Positions 1-13,784 of a stretch of DNA of 64,000 bases are shown piece after piece; the first letter of the stretch is position 1; every line of letters begins with the position of its first letter. This stretch comes from Solen grandis (Eukaryota > Mollusca > Bivalvia > Adapedonta > Solenidae). The stretch covers positions 1,116,001 through 1,180,000 of the forward strand of contig CM037792.1 of assembly GCA_021229015.1 (NCBI GenBank), given 5' to 3'. The translations under genes and the position numbers were made by a program. A model generated the notes under the pieces. The model saw nothing but the letters and a program-made list of their open reading frames with translations. It ran no database searches and was not told where the DNA came from.

Positions 1-3000
1 TTATAAATTTGGATGAATGCACCTCTAAGCTTAATATACCAAAAAATATGGGTACATGCACCTATAATTTAAACTTATTTTAACTAGTATCCTTGCTTAT
101 TTTTTTTAAGCTGGGAAGCAAGGGTTGGAACTGTACCATGCTATATCATGGTTTTGAGGGTTAAATACCAAAAGTACCAAAATATATCGCACAAAATTTT
201 CCCAAAAATTTGTGTTGAAAGCTTTTAATACTTTAAAATTTTGCAAAGGAAAACAAGTCAAGGCCATTATTGGTAAAAAGGGTGAATATTTTAAATTTAA
301 AAATTTGTTTTTCTTCATATTAAAAAGGGAAAATTTTGTACAAGTGAATTTTTTCATTTAAAACTGTATTTCCTAATATTTAAATGAAATTGATACATTT
401 TCATCAAATCTACACAAGTTTTTGATATTGCTAAAAAATAAAAGTATCAGTAACGACAACATTATTGAAAATTTGTATTTGTTCATTTCTGTAATACGGG
501 AAAAAAAAGTACTGGTATTAGTTGTCCTTGTACTGGTTTGTACTACAAACGCTTTGGCACTTCAAATTATTTTGGCATGTGCAACTAAAGTGTTTTAAAT
601 AAAGCTTAGAACAAATGAATGAAAATCAGAACTAAAGCTTCCCATTATTTTTCTCTTAAATTCCAGTTTTTAAAATCTCAAGGAGAAAAAATATTACATT
701 TTAAAAATTTAATTCCATAAAAAATGCCCTATATTTGTTTCTCATTGTGAAATCTATTTCAGGGGAACTATTTTGATTTTAAGTACTAATTGTCTTGCTT
801 TAAACCAATTTTAAGTTTGACAATTATGGCAACTGTTACATTAAAGTTTAGTGTTTTAAGTAATGTTAATATAGCTAAGCTAGGCAGCTTTAGGGAAATT
901 GGGGTAAATCCTAGAAGTTGGGTTTACAAAAAAACGTATGTAATCAAATCAGAGGAAGGAAATTTCAAGGAAAACAGGCAAAACAATTCCCGTGTGTAGT
1001 CTGTAAATGTATATTTTTTGGGCAGAAATTCAAAAAAATTTAACAAAATTTATCAAAGCCCTTTAAATCAAAGTGAAAACCTAATGGTAGAAAAACAACA
1101 CAAATCTGCCAAGAAAGAAATCAAGGGGGGTTTAAATCTTGTAATGACTGTTTGTGGATAAAAACAAAGTTATCTCCCTTGTTTTATTTTTTTGGGGTTT
1201 TTTCACAGAAATTTACTTACTTTGTATAATCTTGTCCGTGAACTGAGCTTTTGTCAAATATTAATAATAAAAAATAAAAAATATCAATAATAATGATAAA
1301 ACAAAAAAGGTCTTTTTTGCCATTTGTTTAAGTTTCTTTACAGTGACTTTAATTTCATAGGGTTTATTTAATCCCAAAATTTTGTTAAAAGATACACGGA
1401 AATCATCAACAAACAAACCTTAAACCACCCTACAGGGGAACTAGGGGTGGGGGAAATTCCCCTCTTTATTTTAAAAAAATTTTTTTCAAGTTTAAAATCC
1501 AAAAAAATGAAAAATTTTAAAATTAATTTTTAAAAGAAAAACATAGCATAAAATTGGGGAAATTTAACAAAACCTTTGGGAATTGCAAAAAAAAAAAAAA
1601 TGAATTTTTTATCGATACCCCCAAAAAATACTTTACAAACTGCATATTGTAAACTCAAAAAAAAAATTTTTTTTCAAGTTTTTTAGGGAATTTTAACCTT
1701 TCGAAAATCCTATTTCAATTAGTTTTAAACAACCCTGGTCCACTTTAAAAAATTTCCCAAACCCCAGCTGAAGGGGTTAGGGCCCGGGGCACCGATTTTT
1801 TTTGACCTTCCCCTTCAAATACTTTAATAAAGAAAAATTTTAAAGGGCAATTAACGCGGGCGGGGTTTTCCCCAATTAAACAAAAAAAATTTAAATTTTT
1901 TGTTTAAATTTAAAGAATGCCTCTTACCCCGGCTAATGTTGCTTAGTTTCAAAGTTCAAAAAAACCAACCCTCCTGGGGAAGAAATTGTAATTCTGCAAA
2001 CTTTCCCCACTTAAAATATAGGAAATTCTATACCGGGCTAACCCCTTTGGGGATAAAAAGGCCTTTTTCCGACACTCTTTTCCTAATAGCTTTTGTTTGG
2101 GGGCAGTTTTTTGCTTGTTTTTCCCCCTCCCCTTTACCAATTTTTTTACCATAATTCTAAATTTTATTACGGGAATATTTTACCTAAATCCTTATAATTT
2201 TAAATTTGGGAAGAAAAAAAACAAACATTAAAAAGATAAAATCCAAAAATCCCAACCCTTTTGTCCAAGAACCCGCAAAGGGGCCCTTTTTTTTTTTCTT
2301 TTTTTGAAAAATACTTTCCCTATAACTACACCATGGGTTTAAAAATATTAAACCCCCCCCCCCCCCCCCAAAATTTAAAAAAATAAAAACATTTAAATTG
2401 TTTTATATAAGGTTTTATAAAAGTTTAAAATTTGGTATTTTAAAATGGGATTGGTTTTAAAGGAAATGTTCTATAATGGGTGGGGGTTTTATTAAAGGTT
2501 TGGTTTTAAAGGGGCTTTCTGGTTTCCTTTTTTTTGAAAAATAAAAAACGCAAAAAGTTTTGATGCTCAAAGGGGAAAACCCGGGCCCAAAGGGAGTTAA
2601 AAAATTACATTCCCAATATTACAAAACCAACAACCTGTGATTTTGATGTTTTTTGAAAATAAATTAAACGAACTTTCAAAACCCCTTTTTTAAACAAAAC
2701 AAAACCCACAAGCCCTTTAACAAAAAAGGCAATTTATTTACTCCAATTTTTTTTTTTTTATTTTTTTTGGGGTCAAAAATTGTAGGATTAAAGTGTAAAA
2801 CCGAAAAAATTTTAAACTGGTTTTCAAATGTTTGGAACTCTTGCAAAAACAATATCAAAAAAATAGGGTTACCTTTCAAAGGACTCTTTCCCAAAATTAA
2901 ACTTTTTTAAATTTGCGTTTTAAACAGAATTTTTTTTGGATTCCCAAAAACCCAAAAAAAAAAAAGGAAAAAATTGTTTTTCTGATACTAATTTTTCTGC

Positions 3001-6000
3001 CATGGAAACAAATGAAAAAAATTGAATAAGATTCTGCAGCTTTTCTTCGTTGTTTGGCCTCATTTTTTGAAGGCAAAAAATTTTTTTTTGATTTTGTTAA
3101 AATTTTTTTTAAGTTTCTCAAAAATGTTTCCTAAAAAATTCATAAACCAATGTTTTTTTTGTCTGGAAAAATGTTGTTTTAACCCGGTTTTCTAAAATTG
3201 ATTAGCGCTTCTTTTTGGAACTGCCCTTATTTTTGGGTAACAAATGAACTGATTGGGTAGCCAACAGAAAGGAGGCCAGTGCAATATTTTATGGTGGAAA
3301 AGGGTTCCCTTTGGGTTAAAGCAGGGTAAGGGTTAAAGTTTAATCATTAATTTGTGCCTTTTTACCCCCCCCCTTTTTTTTTTAAATTTTGGGTTTTACC
3401 CCCCCTACTTTTCCATTTTAACTTTTAAAAATATTAACCCCTTTTATTAATCATTTTAGCACAATTCCCAAAAAGGATTAAAAAACCTTCAAATCCCAAA
3501 TTTTAAATTTTAAAATCCCTTAAAGCCCACGAGGAACGAACGCTAAAACCTAACCTGGAGTTACGCGGGTATTGTTTTTGTTTTTATGGGTCTTTACTTT
3601 TTCCTTTGGGGGGAAGGGTTATTTAGGGACTTATTTTTCCCGATTCAGGGGTTTTTATCCCCTTTAAAACCCTAAAAATTATTATTAGACCTATTTTTTA
3701 GAAAAAGATTAAAAAAGACACAAAAAATTCCCCTTAGTACATAATAAAACGAAATTTAATTTCAAGAAAATTAGGGTTTTAGGCCCAAAAGGGGGGTACC
3801 CTTTAATTTTTATTGAGATTGTTTTTTCGCGGGATTTTAACATTGCGACGGATAATTTGTACAAAAAGGGCTTTTTTTTTACCTTCTTTTTAAAAGTCCT
3901 TTTTAAGGTAACCCAAAATTTTTTTCAAATAATAAATTATAATTTGTTTAAAAAAAGGTTCAAATGCATTTATGATTAATGGGTAATTATTATTTCAACA
4001 TAAATTGGGAATTATAAGGGAAAAAACCAATTTTTGGGTTTTTAAATTTTTAAAATGTTTGCCTTTTCCGGTGTTACTTTTCCCCCCGGAAGGGAATTTG
4101 TTGCACCCCCACCCAAACATAAAATTTAAAAAGGTACTTTTGGGTGCCCCCTTTTTTTGGCCCTCCTTGGGTAGTTGGGATTGGGCCAGTTGGAAAATTT
4201 TACAGAAATTATCTGTTAAAGGGAACTCTTTCCCCAAATGACGGAATATGTCGTTGTTAAAAATAAACAAAAAAATTTTAAAACAATTTAGACAAAAAAA
4301 AGAATCAACTAAGTAAAATTTGGGAAAAATTTAATGAGGGCCCTGGGATATTTTTAAATAACATTTTAAAAGGGATAAGATTTTGGTAATAAATGCTTTT
4401 TTATATTATTTAAAAGCCATCTTTTTTTTTTAGGCATACAACTGATTACAAAATTTAAATTTCCATAATGTAACTTTTTTATAATTGTTAAAAAAATAAG
4501 CCCCCCCCCTTCCCCTGTGTTGGGGACTTTTTATATTGTAAAAAAAAACCGTTTTTTTGCAAAAACCTAACCACTGATCCCTACAACCATGGTTAAATAA
4601 AGAAAAAATTAGAATAAAATGGGGCTTGAACCCCGTCTTTGTTATAAAATGTTTTGACTTTACTTGTTTTTAAAAAATTTTATTTGTTTTCCCCACAACA
4701 GTTCTACAAACAAAAGCATCCAACAATTTTGTGAATTTTACTGACTTAAAGTAAAATTTGATGACCACTTTAAAATCAAAGTTTAAAGGCAATATAAGCA
4801 ACCAATAAAAAAATACTCATTCCCGTTGGTTTGGGGCAGGGGAGAGAACACCATCCAAAATTTTTTAAAAACCCCTTTAAATTTTTAGAGTACCATTACA
4901 CAAAAAACACCCTACACCCTTGGCCTAATTCACTGTGATGAAAAATTTTTTTTTATTTTCGTCGGGATATTTTTTTGTCATATTTTGTACCAACCCAAAA
5001 ATACTTTAGAAAATTTAAACGAATTTTCTACTTGGACAGATAAGTCTCCACACTTAACACGCCAAAGACATGTGGGGATTTAACACCCATCACATTACGG
5101 GCACCGGCCCCCGTCCCGCAAATAAACCCGTTTTTTTTTGCTGATGCCCAAACAAGGGCAATTTTGTCTGTCATGGTAGGGGATCAACCATGACCACCCC
5201 TCAGTGGCAGATCTCAACCTTTTCAAAATTTTTTTTGGGAATTTAAAAAAATAATGTCCATGATTGGAATTAAAAAAATTTTTCCCTTATTTTAGTTTTA
5301 AAAACTTTTATTTTTGGGATTTTTCCCCGGGTTTACGAAGGGGGCCCCGACTTTTTTTTCTTTATATTTTATTTAAAACTTAAAACACCCCCTTAAAAAA
5401 TTTTTTTACCTTTTCTAAAATTAATTCATTTTATAGACTAGACTTATTTTTTCAAAATTGCGAAATTAAATTTCGATTTTTCTTTTAAATTTCCAGGGTG
5501 TTCTGATCTAAATTACTTAACTGTCCCCGGAAATGGGGGAAAAACCAAAAACCCTAAGACACCTTAAAACTACCGACGTCCCCCAAAAAAAATTTTTAAA
5601 GGGGTTTCCCACAAAACAAATCCAATACCATTCCAAACTTGGGCCTACAACCTTATGGGGAAAGTGAATCAATCAACAAATATAGGGCCCAAGCCATATC
5701 CACCTTACTTACTTTCATATGAAAACATCTTTAATTCCTACAGTAAAACCCCTTTTAAACCTTAAATCCTTGGACCCAAAATGGAAAACTCACTTTTTAA
5801 ATTTTAAAGATTATTCCTTTTAAAAACCTATAAAATTTAAAATTTTTGGCCGACAGTTTTTCCCTTTTTATTAACCGGGCTTTTCGGGGGCAATCGTTAA
5901 CCTGAATATCCCATTTGATTTTTTTTATTACTATTTTTAATTATAAAAAAAAAACTAATTTTTTATACAGCCCTACAAGGGGCTTGTATTAACTAATTGT

Positions 6001-7440
6001 TCAAACATTGATACATGTTTTTACTTTTCCACTGCTGTTTCAGGGGGTGATAACCGAGGGTATTTAAAAATTTCACAAATCTTACACCTTGGGGGATCTC
6101 TAAGGGGCTATTTTGCCCTGTCAACATCAACAGCTTTAAACAACTTTCTGGGGTTTGGGCATACATTTAACCAACCCAAACCTTTTAAAGAAAATAAAAA
6201 CTTCTTTTCGCCACCCTTCCCTCTGCTGCAAAATTCTTGGTTTCGACCAGGGGACATTATAAAAAGGGCCATAATTATTCCAAAAATTTTAAAAAATTTT
6301 CCCAAAAAAAATTAAAATTTTGCCCTAATTGCGGTTTTTGGAAACCAGGTTTTTTACTTTTAAACGGTTTAAAAAATTTTAATACAAAATTCAGAAGCCT
6401 TTTTTTTTTGTTAAATTTAAAATAAAAATTTTTACGAAAAAAATTTTCCCAAAGGTAGGAATCATTTTTAAAAATGTTTTTAGGAAAATTCCCACTGTAA
6501 CTTGAATTCTGCCTAAAATAAACTTTTATTTAAAAGCTTTTTTATAAAGCTAGGGGCCCAAATTTTTTGAGCACTCGTAGGGACCACATAAAGCCTTTCT
6601 CAGAAAAAACCCCAGTTTTAAAACCCTTTCCAAATTTTAAATTAAAAATCCTCATTTTCCAAAAACCAATGAGGGGCAGCAAAAAAACAAAAAACCCGAT
6701 CACCCCAATTACCGCACTGATCTTTTTTAAAACTTTCCCAGGCTTTTTATGGCTTTTCTTTGGGGCCCCCGAAAAGGGGAAAACATTTTTTTAACGGCAA
6801 CTTTTAACAAAGACACCCATCCAAAAATTTAACATACTCCCGGGGAAAAACCTTTAAGGGACAAATAAAAAAACAGGGGTTACTTAAAAATTTTACTTCA
6901 CAAAAAAGTTCTTCAATTTTCTGCAATTTTCTTAAAAACAAAATAAAAAATTGCCAAAAAATGCAATTTCACACCAAAATTTACAAAAAAACAACTCAAA
7001 AAATTTTTGAAAATGGAAAAAAAGCCTTTTTTTTGGTGAAAAATTTTTTCCCAAACAGTTGGAATGTTTCTGACATAAAAAGTACAATCTTGTCCCTAAA
7101 ACATTAAAACAATCTGTTAACTAATCTGAAACAAATAAGCAGACAAAATTTAAAACTAATTTTTTGCAGAATTTTATTTGGTTTTACACACTATCTTTAA
7201 TATACTTCCTAAAAACAGCCAATTTACAAAAACAGTTTTTTTTCTTGACAAAGTAAAAAATTTTATTTATTTATAATTTTTTTTACATTAAACAAAGGGC
7301 CCCTTAATTTAAAACAGGGTATAAAAATTCACTACATTTGGGGTTTATTTTTTAAAACCTTAAATCATATAACAAAGGCCAACCTTAAGTCACATTTTTA
7401 AATTTTTTTATTTTTTTTTAAAAAAAGGGGGCCCAAATAC
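1..7440. other. Gene-free AT-rich stretch, largely homopolymer-laden consensus
   Basis: No credible coding region on either strand. From about 1040 onward the sequence is dominated by abrupt homopolymer runs joined to each other (blocks of A, then T, then G or C), plus a 23-base C run at 2346-2369. Words such as aaaaattttt and ggggccc recur far beyond what AT content explains. Bases 1-1040 look more normal. This resembles unpolished long-read consensus rather than biology. Small open frames here have no family signature. Confidence 0.6.
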
Positions 7441-9040
7441 CTCCCCCAAAACAACAGGGGCCCAAATTTACCCAAACCACCAAAAAAATTTTCCCCTAAA
7501 AGTTACCCACCCTCCAAAAAAACATGTCCAAAATAATTGTACCTATCCTCCAAAACAACATTCCCCAAAAAATGGTCCTATTTTCCCCCAAAACAACATG
7601 TCCATAAATGTGGACCATCCTAAAAAAAACCGGCCACTTTAAATTTGGGACCTATTTTTTCCAAAAAAACATGGTCCCTATAATGTGACCCATCCTCCAA
7701 AACAAATGGTCCATATAAATTTGGGACCTATCCTCCAAAACAAATGGTCCACAAATGGGGGCCACCCTCCAAAAAAAACAAACCTATAATGTGGCCATTT
7801 TTTCCTCCAAAAAAACAATTCCCAAAAAAATGGGTACCTATTTCCCCCCCAAAACAAAAGGCCCCCATAATTGGTACTAATCCTCCAAACAACTGGTCCC
7901 ATAAGTGGACCAAACCCCCCAAAACAAAAGGGCCACTAAATTGGTACCAACCCCCAAAAAAAAATGGTCCACTAAATATGGGACCTATTTCCCCAAACAA
8001 ACATTCCAATATAATGTGGGGACCCCTTTTTCCCCCAAAAAAACAGTCCCATAAGTGGAACCCTTTTCTTTAAAACATGGTCCCAAAAATGGGTAAACCC
8101 CTTTTTCCCCCAAAACAAATGGGGCCACTATAATTGGGACCTACCCTCCCAAAAAAACATGGCCATATAAAGTGGCCTATCCCCCCAAAACACATGGGCC
8201 CTTTAAAATTTGGGACCTTCCCCCCAAAACAACATGGGCCACTATAAAGTTTCCTATCCTCCAAAAAAATGGGCCATATAATTGTACCCATCTCCAAAAC
8301 AAAATGGTCCATATAATGGTACCTATCCCCAAAACACATGGTCCACTTTTAAATGGTACCATCCCTCCAAAAAACATGGTCCCTAAATGGTACCCATCCC
8401 CCAAAAAAAAACAGGGTCCACAAAAATGGTACCAACTCCTCCAAAACAACATGGTCCACTATAATGTGGACCATCCCCCAAAAAAACATGGTCCACTATA
8501 TATGGGACTTTTCCCCAAAACAACAGGCCCCTTTTTTGTGTACCTTTTCCCCAAAACAACATGGTTCACTAAAAATAACCCATCCCCCCCAAAACAACTG
8601 TCCACTTTAATGGGTACCTAACCCCCAAAAAAAAACATTTCCCCTATAAAAAGGTACCTAACCCTCCAAAAAAACATCCATTAAGTGGTACCTTCCTCCA
8701 AAAAAATGGGCCACATAAGTGGTACCCACCCTCCAAAACAAAAATCCAAATTTAAAGGGTACCATCCCTCCAAACAACATGGGCCACTAAATGGTACCCA
8801 TCCCTCCAAAAAAACAGGCCACTATAATGTGGTACCTATCCCTCCAAAACAACACGGTCCACTATAATGTGGTACCTATTCCTCCAAAACAACACGGTCC
8901 ACTATAATGTGGTACCTATTCCTCCAAAACAACACGGTCCACTATAATGTGGTACCTATCCCTCCAAAACAACATGGTCCACTATAACATGGTACCTATT
9001 CCTCCAAAACAACACAGCCCAATATAATTTAGTACCTATT
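7440..9040. repeat. 40-bp satellite array (about 38-40 units)
   Basis: In the clean right part, ACTATAATGT recurs at 8821 (ACTATAATGT), 8861, 8901, 8941 and (as ACTATAACAT) 8981, so the period is exactly 40. The unit contains GGTACC, CCTCCAAAACAACA and GGTCCACTATAATG. Leftward, units are the same length class but carry many homopolymer gains and base changes. Open frames on both strands through the array simply translate the repeat. Confidence 0.9.
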
Positions 9041-12000
9041 TTAACTCAAAACAGTGATTTAATGGATCTTCTATGAATAATATTGCTTGAAGATGACTTG
9101 TACAATTCATGGAGCGGGAAAAACAAAATGCACTCCCAAAGAAAGAAAGGATCAGTGATGGCAAATAACATTAAAGTAAAAACAATCTATGCATAGGGGT
9201 GGCAGGGACGTCATTTTCTAATCTTGAAGTATGGAACAGAATCACCTGAATTTCCAATACTTCACACCATGTGACACAATTGGTCACCCCTTAAAATTAC
9301 ACCTTAACAAAAACAGCTAATGATGTCACTCAAGAGAAAGGGTTTATTGTCGTAATTATCCTTCATATGAAGCAGAATCCCCCTGGCCGATGGCTAAGTC
9401 CTTGCCCAGCTGGAATAAGCTAATATGCCCTAGTAGGGAAAACTGTAAGAATGGTTACCATGGATACGACAATAGGGGAAGGACCTCATGGTCTCCTTTC
9501 TTGAAACTCTCTGAATACTTTGAATACAAATTGTTTAATACTAGTTCAGTCCAAATGAAATTACCCAATTTAAAAGAACTTAGTTGAAGATGAGAAGGCA
9601 AATGAAAAAGGCAAAATGCTAAATAAAAATTCAAGCTGTAAAAACAAGACTTATTAGTATTGCAAAAGAATGGCCTTTAAAAATTGAAACAAACAGAAAA
9701 ACACAAAGTAAAAAACATCTCTCTTTTTTGGGTTTAGTACATATAAACAGGTTCATGTTTTTGATAACAGGCATTCTACATGAAAAAAACAACAAAAAAA
9801 ACCCAATTAATAGATTAGTTCCCCATTCTGTTAATTTTAAAAAATCTATATTTAAAAATGTTTTTTAAAATTAAAAATTTTTTTTTTTGTCCATAAAAAT
9901 GGAAAGTTTTTATAAGGAATTTTTGAATTTTTACCCAAAGGAAGAATTTAATTCAAATTCTTCCTATTTTAAGGAAAATTTAAATTAAATTTTCTTATAA
10001 TATAAGCAAATAAAGGCCCCCCCTTTATTACATCAAATACCACTTGTAATTACCCAAAACATCTGGGAAATTATAAAACTGGCCCGCATTTTAAAATTTT
10101 TAAAGTTTATTTTTTTTTGCAATGAAAATTTCAAAATTTTTTTTTCAACTTTTTAATTTCCAAAGCAACCTGAAATTTAAAAAACAAATTGCCCTGGTTT
10201 TAAAATGGTATAAGCCCCAATGGGAAAAATCCCCCTCCCCAGGGCCTAAAACAAGGAGTGGCCCGGCCTCACCAAAAGATAAAATTGCCATAAAAAAAAG
10301 ATGTTTTTAAAGTTTTAAAATTTTTTTTTTTTTTGTTTAAAAGGCATAACCCAAATTTACAAGGTCAATTATTTCAATTTTAAGTTGAACCCGGGTTGTA
10401 GATTTAATAAAATTTCTTAAGTTTAAAAAGATTTTTTTAAAAAAAAAGGTTTTATAAATAAACAAATGCCTTGGGATTTTTTTATTAAAAGGGCAATTTA
10501 ATTGACCCCAAAATGACCCATTTTCAGCCAAATTTTAAATAATTTTTAGACATTTTTTTTGGCCATCAACCCAATTGTCAAACAAATTTTGAAGTGAATT
10601 GCCAAAGGAATCTGAGTTAACAATGTAATTGGGTTTTTTTTATATAAAAGGGGGAAAAAACCCCGCCCTTTGGCGGATTTACCTATCGAATAATTTAGAA
10701 ATTTAAGGTTCCCCAAAACATTGTCCAAAATTTTGAAATTGCCAAAAGTTTTTAAGGGGAGAGTTAAAGTTTTCATTTTTTTTTTTTTGGGGCAAAAACC
10801 CGACCCAAGATAATTTATTTAGCAAAATAATTGACCCCCAAACAGCCTTAATTTAAACTTGCCATAAAAGTTTTTAAAGGTTCTCAAAAATGGAAAAGCC
10901 CCGGGTGTTTTTTAAAAAACGGAAAATTTAGCAATTTTTTGAATTAAAAGGCATACTGACCAAAATTTTTGAAATCAGCCATAATTTTTAAGGGTGATTT
11001 TAAAGGTTTAAACTTGATAAAAGTTTAAGGGTAATTCTATTTAAATTTTTAAGATCCCAAGGCATTTGCCCAAACAAATTAAATTTTGGCTTTTTGAATT
11101 TTTAAAAAAGGGCATAACCCCGACCAAGGTACAAACAGGGGGCCCCAAATCAACTTGGTACTTTGTGTTATAAAAAAATTTGATTAAAGTATTTCGAACA
11201 ATAATGCTCTGAAATGAAAGCTGGTGCATAAAAATGTTAAAACGGTTATTTTTTAATTTTAAAAGGGAATAACTCCTTTACCTTGTTTATAGCAACAATT
11301 AAAAACTCAACTTGGCCCGAGAATTTTTAATTTAAAAAACCCTTTGTTTTATAATTTAAGAAAAATTGCCATAAAATAGAAGAATTGCAAATGAAAACAA
11401 CAAATTTTAACGATCACGGAAGACCACCAAGCAAGGCATTTATATTAAAAAGCACAATTTGACACACGTTGCCCAGGTGGGCTAAATAAAAAGTGACACG
11501 TTGTTTGCCATTGATAAGGAAAGATTACAATGAAATGTGGGCAAACTGTCATATTTTTACTCTTTCTCCCTTTCAACCATTTTCCTATAATTATAAACCA
11601 TTTAACAATTTAATGAAAACAGGGGATATTCTATAAATATATAGTAAAAAGTTCTGGTGAAACCTACAATTACTGGTTGTTTTGTTTTAATGCTTGCGTA
11701 ACAACTCTTGTTGGTAAAAAGAAATACCGTCACAGCATATTTCATGTAGATCAGAATCAAATGATCTAAAGAGTTTATCCTGCAAATAATTTTTCTGTTA
11801 TTTTAATGTCCAGGGTTTATTGCTAAGGATCTGTGTTCATCCACAGAATAACAGAAAAAAAATTACCCACAGAAAGAAACCCCTGTACGGTATTAACATA
11901 CCAACAGAATATTTGCCCATATAGGGATTTGCCAGAAAACAGAACGCTATAAATATGTACCAATTCCCGTCATCCCATAATTCCTCCATTCCTGACTCAA

Positions 12001-12394
12001 ATTATTTCTTCTGTACCTAAATCTACACTGTTTCTTCTGTACGAAATCTACGACAGTACTAAGTACAGAAATGGATTTGGGTTTTGTTTGGCTTACTGAC
12101 AAAGCAATACAGACAGTGAACAATACCTTGATGAGAAACAGAAAAAATAACTATATTGCACAGCTAATGAGAAGTGTTCATCTTGCAATTAATCAGATTA
12201 GGGTTTTTCATCAATCAGCTTTGCATTTATCTTTATATGATACTAGCCTCAAGAACTTGTCATAAAAATTGACACATATAATGGTCTTTTAGCATTATTG
12301 GAAAACAGGCTAGAAAGATTTTCTCTAATAGAGGTAGAAAATATTTATCTGATTTTTTTTTCTTTCATTTTCTTTTTTTGAGCATAATATTTAT
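9041..12394. other. Intergenic, no gene seen
   Basis: AT-rich sequence without domain-bearing open frames or splice-linked exons. 9041-9780 and 11400-12394 look well resolved; 9830-11340 shows the same homopolymer excess as the far left. Nothing else can be supported. Confidence 0.5.
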
Positions 12395-12624
12395 TTAACC
12401 CTTTCCCTCAAGAGGACACTAAAGAAAAGACCTATTGCGAACACATAAAACCAGATCAGTAACTCCAGGCTGATCAGGTTTTATGTGTTCGCTGCTCCTC
12501 AGTGGTCTGGAAATTAGGATTTTGAATTAAATTTGGTAAGGTTTAACTGTGGTTTTCTGCAGATCAGGCTTATGTGGTACCTATTGAGGGCGTCAAAAAT
12601 GAGTCTATAAGAGGAAAGGGTTAA
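12395..12624 (+). mobile_element. MITE family A copy 1 (TTAA-flanked, piggyBac-like)
   Basis: Begins TTAACCCTTTCCCTCA and ends GAGGAAAGGGTTAA, with TTAA on both sides. The interior has a shortened hairpin (gcgaacacataaaacc paired with ggttttatgtgttcgc) and the family segment ending CTCCTCAGTGGTCTGGAAAT. 230 bases against 242 in full copies. TTAA target plus CCC-starting ends is the piggyBac signature, so it is probably a non-autonomous piggyBac derivative. Confidence 0.85.
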
Positions 12625-13580
12625 ATTCCAGTTGGGTAATTAAGTACTTACAGAGATACAAAATCTACTAATTTTCCTGGGTTGAACCAGTACTTTGCAA
12701 ATTTTAAAACCCAGCTTAGATAAATTTTTTTTGACACAAAAGTGTGGAACACCTCAATATTTTCTTACAATTTTTTCCTTTTAGCAATATTCGACATTAA
12801 ATGTTGTTTTCCTTATTCATAATTATTTGTGTTGTATTTAATATTACAATCACATCAATATGTTTGTATGATATTAAATTTTTTTATGAAACATTCCCCC
12901 CCCCCCCCACACACACAAATGGAATCCATCCCCAAACATCTGCAGTCGGTATTTATTACCATTGGATTAATAATATTTTATAAATAAATGATAAATTGTC
13001 AGTAGATAGCACAATCATAATCATAACATGAAAAAAAATTATTTTCGGTTAAGAATGATTTAAATCTGGCTTCAGCAAGTGAAAACACTAAAACTTTTAA
13101 ATCTGACCTTTTTAACACACTACTTTTGTTTATCGGGAACGTACAATTGAATTTCCTGCCAAAAGGTGAATTTGTCCATTAGGAATAACATTTTCTAAAC
13201 CTGTTTTTTAAAAATAACTGCTTAAAAACCCATGATTTAAACTTCAAAGTCAGGCTATTTCCAAGCCCAGAATATGCCTGAGGCTTTTCTGACCTTTAGG
13301 TTAAGAATGTTTGAAATGATATTTAAAGCAAGAATTTAAAGCATTCATTTCCTAATCTTAAAAAGGAACAGTATTCATTTTGGGCAAATGCAGAATATTA
13401 TGCACCTTACAGGTCCTGGACACACCATACTTTCTAACACTAATAGGCCCTGGACATAGAATAACAAAAATTCTAATTAAAAATCTTTAAAATTGCATGA
13501 TGAAAAAAAATTTATTCTTGGAATGTCATTATAAAGGGATAGATAATTCATGTAACAAGTCATGGAAAAGGTAAACAGCA

Positions 13581-13784
13581 TTAAGGTAATCCCTACATCA
13601 TTAAATTTTTGATCATGGTCCATCACATGATCATGAAAAATTTTTATGTAAATGAAAACCTTTATAGGTTTAGAGCAAAAGATTCCAAACTCTTGAGTCA
13701 ATGGATGCTTGTACCTGCACTGAAATAATTTTAGCATTTGAAGCACCATGATTATAATTTTTAAAGATGGATGGATTACCTTAA
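13581..13784. mobile_element. MITE family D, full copy with TTAAGGTAATCC ends
   Basis: Begins TTAAGGTAATCC and ends GGATTACCTTAA, 204 bases, with an AT-rich interior containing gatcatggtcc. Partial copies with the same end occur at about 16812-16897 and 24853-24955, both sharing the segments AATCATGG and AGTGCAGATGCA. Confidence 0.75.

Noticed and set aside
8172..8621. 149-codon open frame and neighbours on both strands (7678-8867)
   Set aside because: All translate the 40-bp satellite.
12071..12265. 64-codon frame starting MDLGFVWLTDK
   Set aside because: No recognisable domain and no splice context to support an exon.
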